This document shows positions 1 through 11,436 of a stretch of 64,000 nucleotides of DNA, piece by piece. This stretch comes from Orobanche coerulescens (lineage: Eukaryota > Streptophyta > Magnoliopsida > Lamiales > Orobanchaceae): positions 131,165,358 to 131,229,357 of the forward strand of contig CM065816.1 in the NCBI GenBank assembly GCA_033398695.1. Reading direction: 5' to 3'. The notes under the pieces were generated by a model. The model did no database searches. It worked only from the letters and a program-made list of their open reading frames with translations, and was not told where the DNA came from. The position numbers and the translations under genes were made by a program. Numbering within the stretch: the stretch's first letter is position 1; each line of letters begins with the position of its first letter.

Positions 1-464
1 GGCAGCTGGTTTTAGAGTTTAGATGCCGTTTCTCGGTTGTCCCTGTTATTGGCTAGTTAACTTGTCTAATTATGCTTGTTTTACTGTTTCGTAACTTGTA
101 AGTGAAGGTTGTTTTACTGCTTGGTAATTGAATCTCAGTTTGTGTAGGTTATTGCCTAGTTAATTGATCATCTTGTTTTACTTGTAAGTGTAGGTTATTT
201 GTTTTGTTAATATGAATTGGCAGCTGGTTTTAGTTGTAAGTGTAGGTTATTGCCGGCTCTCGGTTGTCCCTGTTATTGCCTAGTTTTGTGACTGTGAATT
301 GAAGTTTTGTGACTGTGAATTGTGGCTGTTGGTGATAATGAGCAGTCTAGATTGTCTTGTAGTTGGTCTTAGTTGTCTTATTTAAACTGTGAATTGTGAA
401 TTGTGGCTGTTGGTCTTAGTTGTCTTATTTAAACTGTGAATTGAAGTTGTGACTGTGAATTGAA
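1..464 (+). other. Non-coding interior of CACTA element J, left of inserted element A
   Basis: No coding potential was recognised. The segment is T-rich and intron-like, with short imperfect repeats of an ACTGTGAATTG motif between about 290 and 464. The same motif resumes at 9,694 on the far side of element A, so both pieces were one continuous sequence before A inserted. Assignment to CACTA element J is inferred from that continuity and from the CACTA terminus at 11,436. Confidence 0.5.
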
Positions 465-1035
465 TGTAACACCCCGAGATATTCGGATTATGTTACAGCG
501 CCGTAGACCCCTACATGGGACCCACCAGGCTACAATAGGAAAACTCCACTCGACTAACCATCTTGGTTAGCGAGGATACACAATTAAATAATATGACATA
601 TAAAGATACGCCCGGAGCAACCGGCAACATAAGCATCAACCAACAACGTGACAATTTAAAGCAATACAATACGGAGTTTGAAACGAAAAGCCTAAGTACT
701 CGCGAGTACAATCTATAAGTTTAAAACTGTGGGAACAACCATATCGAAATGGACAAAGGAAATAAGTAGACCCAAATGCACATGTCAACGACCCTGGCCA
801 ACATCCTCGTACTGTCCTGGTGCTCGCTCGTCCGGATAATCATAACCTGAAATCCATAACAAGAATTTCCCCGAAACGGGTCCCCAAAGGGGTTAGCAAT
901 TACGCTAGTACAAGTAATCAAGGCAAACCAATCGCTTACACATTTCATAGTACATGCACCAATATCATTTCAAAAACCAAAACTAGACATGTCTTTTCCG
1001 GAAAACATACAGTCCACAATTAGCCTTGAGAACAG

Positions 1036-1215
1036 GGCGACAGCATACATTCTCACTCGAGGCCTCATAGGGACCCTCCCAAGTTGGCTACAATTACAGA
1101 AAAACAAAACCACGCACACGCTATGCCGTGAGAACAGGGCGGCAGCATACATTCTCACTCGAGGCCTCACAAGGACCCTCCCGAGTTGGCTAGCGGTACG
1201 AAACTCGTGAAATCC
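1036..1215 (-). repeat. Tandem block present only in the left LTR of element A
   Basis: Two copies of a roughly 90-bp unit starting with GAGAACAGGGCG and containing ATTCTCACTCGAGGCCTCA. The partner LTR has a single GAGAACAGGGCGGCAGCATA in the corresponding place. The block is therefore either an expansion here or a contraction there, bounded by the short direct repeat GGGCGGCAGCATA. Confidence 0.8.
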
Positions 1216-1873
1216 AGGGCGGCAGCATAGATTTTCCTCCTTGACCCCGTCGGGCCAACACAAGGTGAGTTACACACAAGTAATATACATCACCATTTCA
1301 TGTTAAGCTTAAAGGTTTCCAAAAATACTTGCCTTGAATTATTGACGACGCGAAGAACGGAAGGGAAAGTCACCGACGAACGCTAGGAACCAATGAAACC
1401 GAACCTAACGATTCGAAGAATACAATCACAACCGTTTCTAAATGAATACGGAATTGGAATACACCCGAAAACCCGCCTACGATTCATGTATATTCGTATA
1501 TAAACAACAACGAGGGCGGACCACAACCAAACCCTCTCGATTCCGTAAAAATCACGAAATATACCATGAATCCGTAGGGAAACTAAGAATACCAATAAGA
1601 TTAATCATATTCATCATGAATCCATCAACAAAACGGAACGGATCGGAAGAAAATCCCAAAACCCCCAATTTATCGAAAAGTAGGGTTCTAAGAGATTTAC
1701 CGTGGATTAGGATGAAGATTCGTGTTGATGTTGTGATAATACTCCAAGAACTCAAGAAAGATGTTGGATGAGATGATTGGAGGAAGAAATCGCCAAGAAA
1801 ATCGCCTTGGAATCGCCTTCGCCGCGGAGAGAGGAAGAAATGAGAAATTGTGTTTATCTCGGTCAACTCCCTG

Positions 1874-1884
1874 GTTTATATAGC
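1874..1884 (-). promoter_or_regulatory. TATA box of element A 3' LTR
   Basis: Minus-strand CTATATAAACC lies immediately downstream, in element orientation, of the palindrome cluster. It is the expected core promoter position between U3 and R. Confidence 0.65.
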
Positions 1885-1889
1885 CAGGG

Positions 1890-2452
1890 AGTGTTAGCGT
1901 GCGCTAATCCTCAAGGTTAGCATGCGCTAACGGGGAAAAAGTACAGGCCAAAATAGTTAGCGTTCACCCAAAGAGCTGACTTTTGGCGTTAGCGGCGCTA
2001 CTCAAACGTAGCGTGCGCTAATAACCTCTAGGTAGCGCGCGCTATCGACCAATAGCGTGCGCTACACTGACATCGTCGAGTCCGGTGGCAAACCGCCCAG
2101 AACCCACGATACGTTAGCGTGCGCTACCATACAAGCGTAGCGTGCGCTAATCGATCCGTTAGCGTGCGCTACCATACAAGCGTAGCGTGCGCTAACCGGC
2201 ACTGACCGGTTCAAGTAAACTGCCCAAGATCGACACTCACGCTAGCGCACGCTACGGCATCATCGGCGGCGCTAGCTCCTCGACATTAGCGTGCGCTAGA
2301 TATGTAGCGACGCTAATACGCTAGTCCGTAAGGCTGAAAACAAGATCGCCACTCCCGGGGCTACTCGCTAGCGCGCCATTTAAACAAACGTAGCGTGCGC
2401 TACTAAGGGACCCCTAGCGTGCGCTATGCAGAAAAAGTAGCGTGCGCTAGGT
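1890..2452. repeat. Cluster of TAGCGTGCGCTA near-palindromes in U3 of element A
   Basis: About a dozen exact TAGCGTGCGCTA copies (either strand) plus variants such as TAGCGCGCGCTA and TAGCATGCGCTA, spaced irregularly over about 560 bp. Each is a 12-bp near-perfect palindrome with several CpGs. The cluster ends about 10 bp before the TATA box. Function unknown; candidate factor-binding or silencing target. Confidence 0.9.
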
Positions 2453-2695
2453 ACGAAATATGAACGGTCCAAAAACACCGGAATGTGAACGAAACTTCAA
2501 ACGGAACATCTCAACAGGCATCATAACGTAAAATGGATCCACGGCAACCCCGAAACGGCGGTTCCGCAATACAATAACGGGAATAAAATCCATAGATAAT
2601 AGGAAAGATATACTGAAAGATACACGAGGGTCACTACTATCGGGAAATACGCCGAAAAAAAAAAATACAAGGGAAAGAAAAATGCGGATATTACA

Positions 2696-2712
2696 TTCTA
2701 CCCCTCTAAAAA
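2696..2712 (-). promoter_or_regulatory. Polypurine tract of element A
   Basis: On the minus strand the bases TTTTTAGAGGGGTAGAA directly precede the 3' LTR. This is the usual site for plus-strand priming in Ty3/gypsy elements. Confidence 0.8.
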
Positions 2713-2730
2713 CAAGTTTCGTCCCGAAAC

Positions 2731-5481
2731 TTAAGAAACAAACAACTCAGGGTACCTAGCACGCATGCTATCCTCGGTCTCCCACGTTGCCTCCTCGACA
2801 CCGTGTCTCGACCACTGCACCTTGACCAAAGAGATTGTCTTATGCCTCAGTCGTTTCTCCCGATGTTCCAAAATCTTCAAAGGACGCTCCTCAAAAGTAA
2901 TATCCTCGGCAACGTCAATCTCCCCATAGTCGATGATGTGACTAGGATCCGGGACATATTTCCTCAGCTGGGAAACATGAAAAACGCTATGAACATGACT
3001 CAGGGCCGGGGGTAACGCCAAACGGTATGCTAACCCACCGACTCGCTCAAGAATCTCAAAGGGTCCAATAAATCTCGGACTCAACTTCCCCTTCTTCCCG
3101 AAACGGAAAACTCCTCTCGTCGGCGACACCTTCAGCAAAACGTGGTCTCCCACCTCGAATTCTAAAGGTCGACGACGGACATCGGCATATGACTTCTGTC
3201 GACTCTGGGCAGTCAACATCCGTTCTCGAATTAATTCTATCTTCCGTCTCGTCTCTAAAACGACATCCGGTTCGGTCCCGACCAAATCGGACGCCTCATT
3301 CCAACAAATCGGCGATCGACATCGTCGCCCATAAAGTGCCTCATACGGTGCCATACGAATCGACGCGTGCCAACTATTGTTGTACGTGAATTCGATCAAT
3401 GGTAAGTGCTCCTCCCAGTCGCTACTCCAATCGAGGGCACAAGCATGCAACATGTCCTCGAATGTTTGGATAGTGCGTTCCGACTGTCCATCTGACTGGG
3501 GATGAAAAGAGGTACTCAAATGCAAACGGGTACCTAAAGCCTTATGCACCGCCTGCCAAAAGTGCGATACAAAACGGCCATCACGATCCGAAACAATAGT
3601 CTTCGGAGTACCGTGAAGTCTCACAATCTGCGCGATAAACACACGATCCAATTTCTCTGGGCCCCAAGTATCCTTGATGCCCAGAAAATGTGCCGACTTG
3701 GTCAGACGATCAACAACCACCCATACCATATTCATGCTCGACCTCGATCTCGGCAAACTCGTAACAAAATCCATCGATATATCTTCCCATTTCCATTCTG
3801 GAATGGGAAGTGACTGCAATAACCCAGCCGGTCGCTGATGCTCGATTTTGACCTGCTGGCAAGTCAAACATCTCGCCACAAACTGTGCGACCTCCTTCTT
3901 CATATCATTCCACCAGAAGTTCCTCCTCAGGTCCTTGTACATCTTACTCGAACCAGGATGAACGGAATAGGGTGTGGAATGGGCCTCACGCAAAATACTC
4001 TGTCGCAACTCTGGATCGTTCGGCACACAAAGCCGACTCTGGAATCTCAAAACACCATCCTCGTGAATCACAAACCCAGGAGACTTTCCCTTAAGAACGT
4101 TCTCTCGGATTTGAGTAATCATTGGATCCTCTAATTGCTTCAGCTTAATTTCATCGATCAAAGACGACGAAATCTCTAGAGCACAAAGTTGCCCGACAGC
4201 TCCAGGCAACAAAACTTCAACATCTAACTCGATCAGAGCCCGCCGAAGCTCAGACTGGGGCGTAAGGACCTCAAGCGTTCGCAACGCAATCGGTTTCCGA
4301 CTCAAGGCGTCGGCCACGACGTTTGCCTTGCCCGGATGATAAAGGATTTCGAGGTCGTAATCCTTAATCAGCTCTAACCATCTCCTCTGCCTCATATTCA
4401 ACTCCCGCTGAGTAAATATGTATTTCAGACTTTTATGATCGGTGAAAATCTGACATGTAGAGCCGAAAAGATAGTGACGCCAAATCTTGAGTGCAAAGAC
4501 AACCGCCGCTAACTCCAAATCGTGAGTAGGGTAGTTAAGCTCATACGGCCTTAACTGTCTCGACGCATAGGCAATGGTCTTGCCGTGCTGCATCAATACG
4601 CACCCAAGACCCTGACCCGAAGCATCGCTATAAACGGCGAATCCCTCGTTGCCACATGGCAACGCTAAGACCGGGGCTGAAGTCAAACGCTTCTTCAGCT
4701 CCTCGAAACTCGACTGCCTCTCATCGGTCCAGACGAACTTCTCGGATTTATGGAGCAACTGTGTAAGTGGCCGAGCTAGTTTTGAGAAACCCTCGACGAA
4801 CCTACGGTAGTAGCCAGCCAAACCCAAGAAACTACGGACCTCCTTCACATTTGTGGGCGATGCCCAATCCAACACTGCCTCAATTTTCTGCGGATCCACA
4901 CGGACTCCCTCGGCTGAAATCACGTGACCCAAAAACATCACTTCCTTTAGCCAGAACTCACATTTCGAGAACTTCGCATAGAGTTGCTCGGTCCTCAAAA
5001 TGTCTAACACTATCCGCAGATGATGGGCATGCTCTTCCTCATTCCTCGAATAGATAAGAATATCGTCAATGAAGACGACGACACACTTATCCAAATACTC
5101 GATAAAGACTTTGTTCATCAATTGCATGAACACCGCCGGCGCATTAGTTAACCCGAAAGGCATAACTACAAACTCGTAATGTCCGTATCTCGTCCGAAAA
5201 GCTGTTTTCGGCACGTCGGACTCTCTCACCCGGAGCTGATAGTACCCCGATTTCAAATCAATCTTCGAGAATACCGCAGCTCCCTGCAACTGATCGAACA
5301 AGTCATCAATCCTCGGCAAAGGATACTTGTTCTTGATGGTCACTTTGTTTAGTTCGCGATAATCGATACACAAACGTAGTGAACCATCCTTCTTCCGCAC
5401 AAACAGGACCGGTGCACCCCAAGGCGAGGCGCTCGGTCGAACATACCCTGACTCAAGAAGCTCACTCAACTGCTTCTTCAA
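2731..5481 (-). CDS. Element A pol: reverse transcriptase, RNase H, integrase, chromodomain
   Basis: Open for about 916 codons. Reverse transcriptase occupies roughly residues 1-200, with catalytic FIDD near residue 137. RNase H (about 280-395) shows YSDAS and FTDHKSL. Integrase has an HHCC zinc region (about 515-560, CLTCQQ) and a DDE core with [18 protein letters not shown] and [16 protein letters not shown] module ([12 protein letters not shown], about 810) and a chromodomain ([10 protein letters not shown] ... [10 protein letters not shown]) complete it. The frame is in phase with the upstream protease fragment but is separated from it by a UAG at 5,482-5,484, so the real polyprotein would start far upstream. 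Chromodomains are thought to steer integration into heterochromatin. Confidence 0.92.
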   Translation of the reverse strand: MKKQLSELLESGYVRPSASPWGAPVLFVRKKDGSLRLCIDYRELNKVTIKNKYPLPRIDDLFDQLQGAAVFSKIDLKSGYYQLRVRESDVPKTAFRTRYGHYEFVVMPFGLTNAPAVFMQLMNKVFIEYLDKCVVVFIDDILIYSRNEEEHAHHLRIVLDILRTEQLYAKFSKCEFWLKEVMFLGHVISAEGVRVDPQKIEAVLDWASPTNVKEVRSFLGLAGYYRRFVEGFSKLARPLTQLLHKSEKFVWTDERQSSFEELKKRLTSAPVLALPCGNEGFAVYSDASGQGLGCVLMQHGKTIAYASRQLRPYELNYPTHDLELAAVVFALKIWRHYLFGSTCQIFTDHKSLKYIFTQRELNMRQRRWLELIKDYDLEILYHPGKANVVADALSRKPIALRTLEVLTPQSELRRALIELDVEVLLPGAVGQLCALEISSSLIDEIKLKQLEDPMITQIRENVLKGKSPGFVIHEDGVLRFQSRLCVPNDPELRQSILREAHSTPYSVHPGSSKMYKDLRRNFWWNDMKKEVAQFVARCLTCQQVKIEHQRPAGLLQSLPIPEWKWEDISMDFVTSLPRSRSSMNMVWVVVDRLTKSAHFLGIKDTWGPEKLDRVFIAQIVRLHGTPKTIVSDRDGRFVSHFWQAVHKALGTRLHLSTSFHPQSDGQSERTIQTFEDMLHACALDWSSDWEEHLPLIEFTYNNSWHASIRMAPYEALYGRRCRSPICWNEASDLVGTEPDVVLETRRKIELIRERMLTAQSRQKSYADVRRRPLEFEVGDHVLLKVSPTRGVFRFGKKGKLSPRFIGPFEILERVGGLAYRLALPPALSHVHSVFHVSQLRKYVPDPSHIIDYGEIDVAEDITFEERPLKILEHREKRLRHKTISLVKVQWSRHGVEEATWETEDSMRARYPELFVS

Positions 5482-6176
5482 CTATGACATCTCTGAAGGT
5501 GCCATGCGATACGGCGCCTTTGAAATCGGAGCCGCGCCCGGATCTAATTCTATAACAAAATCAACCTCACGATCCGGTGGCAGCCCCGGCAACTCGTCAG
5601 GAAATACATCAGGAAACTCACTAACGACTGGAATCGACGAAAGCTCGACTCCACCATTCCCCGCCTTCAAAGCGTAGCACCAATAACCAGTACACCCCTT
5701 TCGCAGGAGACTCATCGCCTTCAAGGCATTAATGACGAATTTCTGATTTCCCCTCCTTCGCCCCGCGAAGGAGTGCTCGGTGCCATCCTCGGCTAACATG
5801 GTGATGATCCTCGTGCGGTAGTTCATGATTGCACCATGCCGAGCCAATCATCCCCGAGAATCAAATCCTCACCCTCAATATTAACGACAATAAGATTAGA
5901 GAGCCAAGCTCTCTCACAAATAAACACAGAGCGGTCTCGGACCTCTCGATCACCGACGATTCTATCACCGCTAGGAAGTTTAACGATGAAAGGCTCGCAA
6001 GGTGACAAGCAATGAGACTCAAACGGCGTACACACTCTAGAGAAATGAATGAATGCGTAGCACCCGAATCGAAAAGCACACCGACAGATGGAAATGAATG
6101 TGAACGGTGCACTGCCGCCACGAGCCTTTGGATCATCGGCCCTCCTCATCTCATAGATACGCGGCAGAGCCGACAC
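5482..6176 (-). pseudogene. Element A protease and RT-linker region, frameshifted
   Basis: The aspartic protease motif [11 protein letters not shown] is read in one frame (about 5,861-6,136). The following conserved stretch CEPFIVKLPSGDRIVG and LILGDDWL is in a second frame (5,823-6,176). The segment leading into RT (VVSEFPDVFPDELPGLPP) is in a third reading piece ending at the UAG at 5,482. Element B carries the same order in one frame, so at least two indels and one nonsense change separate A from an intact protein. The protease would mature the Gag-Pol polyprotein. Confidence 0.85.
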
Positions 6177-6188
6177 CGAAGCTCCACC

Positions 6189-6610
6189 CTAGCGGCTGAC
6201 CCGACCCCTACCTCGGCCGGCACTCGGTGGAGGCGGCGGAGCAAATGAGCCCCGGTTCACACTCGGCTCCAACCATCGGCCTGGGAAGAACGGCGCCACG
6301 AAGCCGCTTGACTGCTCACAAAAAGGGGCCTTGTGGCCCAGTGTCCACAAGTGTGACAAGTAAGCTTCGACGAGAACATCACGGCTCCTATGGCCACCGC
6401 ACACCACGCTTAAAACATGTGGGTTCACGAGCGGAGGTTCCGGCGGCACCCAAAGCTCCCGAGAAACGAGCCGAACCGCCCGTTGAAATATTTGCGGCTT
6501 GAGATTTCGCCGCCTCCACTCTTGGGACCAGAAAAATTTCCGACCGACTTCTGCTTCTTGCTCTCACGAGCCAAATCGCTAGCCGTCACCGACATATCAT
6601 AAGCAAGAGC
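6189..6610 (-). pseudogene. Element A gag 3' part with degenerate zinc knuckles
   Basis: Minus-strand reading shows a region rich in Arg, Gly and Pro with cysteine/histidine remnants (CGGHRSRD, then LGHKAPFC) where element B has two CCHC knuckles. No single frame spans it; several indels are needed to connect it to gag and protease. The family role of this region is RNA binding during packaging. Confidence 0.65.
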
Positions 6611-7351
6611 TCAACTCTGATAATCCTTCAAGGTAGTACAGACGAGCCCAGACATATAGTCCCGAATGGGCAGCTTCATCCTCCTGGAAAAATGGAAAAT
6701 CTTGTCGCTCTCAGCGACAACTTGGGTCTTCACATAACCCAACTCCTTGTTAAAGTCGGCAATGGCCTGAGATACGGGGATATCCCGTGGTTGAGCATCA
6801 TAGAAAGCATGCACTCGAGCCTGTCTGACCGGCCACGGACAATATTCGGTCTCCATCAATTCTTGGAATTCGGCCCACGAAGCAACGTGATCTTTGGGAC
6901 CAACGGCCTCCCACCAATCTGTAGCATCTCCCGTGAGGAAGTATTGAGCAATAGGGACCTTACGGTCCTCGGGGCAGTTAGTAGCAGTGGAGACTTTGGA
7001 TATCTCCTTGATCCACCCTTCCCAGCCGATCGGGTCCGAAGCTCCCGAAAACTGAGGAGGATGCATCTTGATGACATCCTGAAGCCAGCGATCCGCTCCG
7101 CCCCGATTAGCATGGGCCTGATCGGGGTTCTGAACCACCTGTGCTATAGCCGCCATCTGGTTAACCATTTGCTGCATGACAGCCGCAATACCAAGATCGG
7201 CGCGCTCCTGAGAAGAAGCATGACTGTGACGGTCGCCGGTACTGCCGGCTCCTGAAGAGTGCGACGTGGCTGCCCCACCGGCTGCCCCACGTCCTCGGCC
7301 GCGTCCACGGCCACGACCACGACCACGACCACGGTTTCCTCCGGCATCCAT
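6611..7351 (-). CDS. Element A gag, N-terminal and capsid-like part
   Basis: Best start is the ATG at 7,349-7,351 (MDAGGNRGRG), because the sequence upstream is leader with no conservation. The protein opens with an Arg-Gly tract of about 20 residues. It then has a spacer with MVNQMAAIAQVVQNPDQA and the retrotransposon Gag domain (WLQDVIKMHPPQFSGASDP ... WEGWIKEISKV ... VPIAQYFLTGDATDWWEAV). It ends at a UGA just after LKDYQS, where element B continues, so this is a truncated gag. Gag forms the virus-like particle in the cytoplasm. Confidence 0.85.
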   Translation of the reverse strand: MDAGGNRGRGRGRGRGRGRGRGAAGGAATSHSSGAGSTGDRHSHASSQERADLGIAAVMQQMVNQMAAIAQVVQNPDQAHANRGGADRWLQDVIKMHPPQFSGASDPIGWEGWIKEISKVSTATNCPEDRKVPIAQYFLTGDATDWWEAVGPKDHVASWAEFQELMETEYCPWPVRQARVHAFYDAQPRDIPVSQAIADFNKELGYVKTQVVAESDKIFHFSRRMKLPIRDYMSGLVCTTLKDYQS

Positions 7352-7604
7352 ACTGGTGTTAAAAGATAACAGGAGCATGTCGAGGATGAGTAAGGAAGGA
7401 AAAACAAAACAACTACGATGATAAGCAAAAGAGGGAGAATAACCACGGTTCAAGGAACGGAATACAGTATGTGAAAGCAAACAATCGGGTAAGGAAACTT
7501 ACGAGCACTGGAAGTACTGAGATGCCGGCAGCGGTGTGACAATGTGCAAAACAAAACACGACTAGACCCAAATAACCGACAAGCCTAGGTATCCATAAAC
7601 CTAG

Positions 7605-7617
7605 TGCTCCGATACCA
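7605..7617 (-). promoter_or_regulatory. Primer binding site of element A
   Basis: Minus strand reads TGGTATCGGAGCA a few bases inside the 5' LTR. This resembles the initiator-Met tRNA 3' end complement (TGGTATCAGAGC) used by most plant LTR elements, with one difference. Confidence 0.8.
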
Positions 7618-8850
7618 TTTTCTGTAACACCCCGAGATATTCGGATTATGTTACAGCGCCGTAGACCCCTACATGGGACCCACCAGGCTACAATAGGAAA
7701 ACTCCACTCGACTAACCATCTTGGTTAGCGAGGATACACAATTAAATAATATGACATATAAAGATACGCCCGGAGCAACCGGCAACATAAGCATCAACCA
7801 ACAACGTGACAATTTAAAGCCCTACAATACGGAGTTTGAAACGAAAAGCCTAAGTACTCGCGAGTACAATCTATAAGTTTAAAACTGTGGGAACAACCAT
7901 ATCGAAATGGACAAAGGAAATAAGTAGACCCAAATGCACATGTCAACGACCCTGGCCAACATCCTCGTATTGTCCTGGTGCTCGCTCGTCCGAATAATCA
8001 TAACCTGAAATCCATAACAAGAATTTCCCCGAAACGGGTCCCCAAAGGGGTTAGCAATTACGCTAGTACAAGTAATCAAGGCAAACCAATCGCTTACACA
8101 TTTCATAGTACATGCACCAATATCATTTCAAAAACCAAAACTAGACATGTCTTTTCCGGAAAACATACAGTCCACAATTAGCCTTGAGAACAGGGCGGCA
8201 GCATAGATTTCCCTCCTTGACCCCGTCGGGCCAACACAAGGTGAGTTACACACAAGTAATATACATCACCATTTCATGTTAAGCTTAAAGGTTTCCAAAA
8301 ATACTTGCCTTGAATTATTGACGACGCGAAGAACGGAAGGGAAAGTCACCGACGAACGCTAGGAACCAATGAAACCGAACCTAACGATTCGAAGAATACA
8401 ATCACAACCGTTTCTAAATGAATACGGAATTGGAATACACCCGAAAACCCGCCTACGATTCATGTATATTCGTATATAAACAACAACGAGGGCGGACCAC
8501 AACCAAACCCTCTCGATTCCGTAAAAATCACGAAATATACCATGAATCCGTAGGGAAACTAAGAATACCAATAAGATTAATCATATTCATCATGAATCCA
8601 TCAACAAAACGGAACGGATCGGAAGAAAATCCCAAAACACCCAATTTATCGAAAAGTAGGGTTCTAAGAGATTTACCGTGGATTAGGATGAAGATTCGTG
8701 TTGATGTTGTGATAATACTCCAAGAACTCAAGAAAGATGTTGGATGAGATGATTGGAGGAAGAAATCGCCAAGAAAATCGCCTTGGAATCGCCTTCGCCG
8801 CGGAGAGAGGAAGAAATGAGAAATTGTGTTTATCTCGGTCAACTCCCTGG

Positions 8851-8859
8851 TTTATATAG
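8851..8859 (-). promoter_or_regulatory. TATA box of element A 5' LTR
   Basis: The minus-strand TATA motif lies at the same relative position as in the left LTR, just before the palindrome cluster on the + strand. This copy would drive genomic RNA synthesis. Confidence 0.65.
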
Positions 8860-8870
8860 CCAGGGAGTGT

Positions 8871-9445
8871 TAGCGTGCGCTAATCCTCAAGGTTAGCGTG
8901 CGCTAACGGGGAAAAATTACAGGCCAAAATAGTTAGCGTTCAGTCCAGTAGCCAGACTTTTGGCCGTTAGCGTGCGCTACTCGAAACGTAGCGTGCGCTA
9001 ATAACCTCTAGGTAGCGCGCGCTATCGACCAATAGCGTGCGCTACCTGGACATCAGTCGAGTCCAGTGGCAAACTGCCCAGAACCCACCTGATACGTTAG
9101 CGTGCGCTACCATACAAGCGTAGCGTGCGCTAACTGATCCGTTAGCGTGCGCTACCATACAAGCGTAGCGTGCGCTAACTGGCACCTGACCGGGTTCAGA
9201 AGTAAACTGTCCAGTACTGGACACTCACGCTAGCGCATGCTACCGGGCATCATCAGCGTGCGCTAGCCCCTCGACATTAGCGTGCGCTAGCATATGTAGC
9301 GTACGCTAATACGCTAGTCCGTATACCGAAAACAAGATCGCCACTCCCAGGGCTACTCGCTAGCGCGCGCTACGAAACAAACGTAGCGTGCGTTACTAAG
9401 GGACCCCTAGCGTGCGCTATGCAGAAAAAGTAGCGTGCGCTAGGT
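8871..9445. repeat. TAGCGTGCGCTA cluster in the 5' LTR of element A
   Basis: Same arrangement as at 1,890-2,452, with palindromes better preserved than in the left LTR (for example 9,093-9,176 has four exact copies in a row on a 30-40-bp pitch). Confidence 0.9.
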
Positions 9446-10839
9446 ACGAAATATGAACGGTCCAAAAACACCAGAATGTGAACGAAACTTCAAACGGAAC
9501 ATCTCAACAGGCATCATAACGTAAAATGGATCCACGGCAACCCCGAAACGGCGGTTCCGCAATACAATAACGGGAATAAAATCCATAGATAATAGGAAAG
9601 ATACACTGAAAGATACACGAAGGTCACTACTATCGGGAAATACGCCGAAAAAGAAAAATACAAGGGAAAGAAAAATGCGGATATTACATTGAAGTTGTCA
9701 CTGTGAATTGTGACTGAATTGTGGTTTTGTGACTGGTCGGGTGTAATCCAAAAAAGGATTCATAAGTGGTTGTAAATAGAGTTGAAGTTACTGGTATCAA
9801 TTTATGCCGAATTGCTAGTATTATGGGTCAAATTCCTGTTAGTAATAGGTTTATTATTATGTCTCTTTTATTATGGAGCATCAGAGACATACTATGTATA
9901 GTTTTCGAGCTTAGGCTTGGGGCAAGACATTATCTTCTCGAATGAAATTATTCTTTTTCCTTTTTTCAAGTCCTGCCATAAAACCGACTCCGCTATTTGA
10001 ATGCCCCAGTGGTCAGTGATATCATTGGTTGTTGTATCTTATTTTTGTTATCTCTAATGAGTTTTATGAGCATTATCCATTTATTTTGTGCCTTATTCTA
10101 TCAATTGAGCTTCTTAGTTTCACTGTGTACTATGCTTCTTGACGCTAGAATATGTTCAAATATTGTTTACATCTCTTCTTTTTGTCACATTTACAATTGC
10201 TACCAACCCATAAGCCTCTCGTACGCTTATTGTGAGCTCTTTTACCGTTGTCAAGTCGTTATCGTGTAGATTATGATCTGTATTAACAGATTATCTCATA
10301 AAGGACAATGTAGGTTATATACTACGTAAAAGGTGTTTTCTCATGCAAAGTTTTTCCTCTTTACCGTTGGATATAATTTTTCCATAGACAAGATTTCGAT
10401 TTTCAAAGTTTATTTTGGACATTATTGCTCCTTGAAGATGTATTATCTATTTATTTAGTTCGAGTTTAATGCATATCTCGACATTGATGGCCACATATAT
10501 TTGGCTATTCCTTTTTTGAATATAAAGTCATTGATGATCTATTAAATGGCATATAGGCTCGAACTTGGCAGTAATTGACTTCTGCATAGTGCATTATCCT
10601 ATAGAACAATTCCTTAGGCAGCCTGACTCTTTATCTAAGTTTGTGATTTAATTCCAGGAGATTTGTTTATGCTTCTTATTCCCTTCTCCTTTTGTTGCTT
10701 TTTGTGGTAGGGATTTATAGAGGAGTTCTTTGGTTTTTGCCCAACTATTTCAGTGGATGCTAGTTTTGGGTTTTTGTCTAGCTTAGTTAGTCCGCGGATC
10801 CTATTTAAACTGTTTTAACTTGTTGTTTTATTTGACTAG

Positions 10840-10935
10840 ATTGGAGGTGAAAGCAACGACTACACTGATGCGGATTTCGACGACATTCGAGAAGAATGGT
10901 GTACTTATGTGTCGAATTTTATTTTTAGGGAGTAA
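10840..10935 (+). pseudogene. Putative terminal exon of CACTA J gene
   Basis: A pyrimidine-rich tract ending in TTTGACTAG is followed by 31 open codons (IGGESNDYTDADFDDIREEW ...) and a TAA. The acidic stretch followed by DIREEW resembles the C-terminus of Ulp1-like proteases carried by some plant transposons. That resemblance is from memory and weak. Nothing upstream in the window could be joined to it with confidence. Confidence 0.35.
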
Positions 10936-11159
10936 AACTGTTTGTAGGAATAGGTACAGTTGGTAGAAATGGGTACAATTGGTAGTAATCGTAAACTAGA
11001 TAATATTGATCCGATTTTGACATGATCGAGTTTAGTCGAGTCATGTAATGAATTGGTAACGCATGGTTTTGCGATATATATGAAATGCGTTAATTTTGTA
11101 CAATCGATCAGCAGGTTTTGTAATGAATTGGGTACAATTGGTATATAATTGCAGGTTTA

Positions 11160-11436
11160 GCAGGGGGTCATAAAAGCCAGAAAAAAAAAAATTTGAAGTT
11201 ATGACACGCAAAAACTGAAATCAGAAAAAGGGGTCATAACTTTTATGACACGCATATATAGTTGTCAGAAAAGGGCGTCATAAAGTGGGTGTCATAAGTG
11301 CGTGTCATTGTACAATGACGAACAAATGCGAGTCATAATGAGTTATGACTGGTCCTTCTATGACCAGCATTTGCGCGTCATAAAGGCCCTTTATGACGCC
11401 AAATGCGCGTCAAGAAAGACTCTTTTTCTACTAGTG
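11160..11436. repeat. Subterminal GTCATAA repeat array of CACTA J
   Basis: At least ten GTCATAA or TTATGAC motifs in both orientations, often as GCGTCATAA, packed up to the terminus. In the family such arrays bind the accessory transposon protein that pairs the ends. Confidence 0.75.

Larger units (their letters stand above)
465..2695 (-). repeat. Element A 3' LTR (2,231 bp)
   Basis: Bounded by TGTAACACC and GATATTACA; matches 7,623-9,688 over its whole length. It is about 165 bp longer than its partner, because two extra tandem blocks containing CTCGAGGCCTC occur between about 1,040 and 1,210. In element orientation U3 starts at 2,695 and transcription should run towards 465. Confidence 0.92.
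465..9688 (-). mobile_element. Element A: Tekay/Del-like Ty3/gypsy chromovirus, near full length
   Basis: Two long LTRs (465-2,695 and 7,623-9,688) beginning TGTAA and ending TTACA flank a minus-strand gag-pol interior. Perfect 5-bp target duplications TTGAA lie at 460-464 and 9,689-9,693. A primer binding site abuts the right LTR and a polypurine tract the left LTR, fixing the orientation. The order gag, protease, RT, RNase H, integrase, chromodomain is that of plant chromoviruses. The C-terminal chromodomain and the overall protein style resemble the Tekay/Del clade. The coding region carries several breaks, so it is probably non-functional, although some breaks may be consensus errors (see findings). 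Confidence 0.93.
7623..9688 (-). repeat. Element A 5' LTR (2,066 bp)
   Basis: Starts TGTAACACC and ends GATATTACA, partner of 465-2,695. Point differences between the two LTRs concentrate at CAG/CTG triplets, which read CG or CCG/CGG in the left copy. Elsewhere the copies are nearly identical, suggesting a recent insertion. Confidence 0.92.
9694..11436 (+). mobile_element. CACTA (En/Spm) element J, right end
   Basis: The right terminus reads ...CTTTTTCTACTAGTG, the reverse complement of a CACTAGTAG end, and is followed by LTR sequence of element C from 11,437. The last 280 bp hold inverted and direct GTCATAA/TTATGAC repeats typical of CACTA subterminal regions. The remainder is T-rich, intron-like sequence plus one plausible terminal exon. 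The left terminus is outside the window, so the 3-bp target duplication cannot be checked. Confidence 0.75.

Noticed and set aside
970..1263. Overlapping open frames in LTR A
   Set aside because: Produced by the tandem block in the LTR; absent from the partner LTR.
2803..5057. Plus-strand open frames across element A pol
   Set aside because: They are antisense shadows of the minus-strand RT/integrase frame and show no domain of their own.
7605..7617. tRNA gene
   Set aside because: Only the short 3'-end complement is present, serving as a primer binding site. No cloverleaf was seen here or elsewhere in the window.
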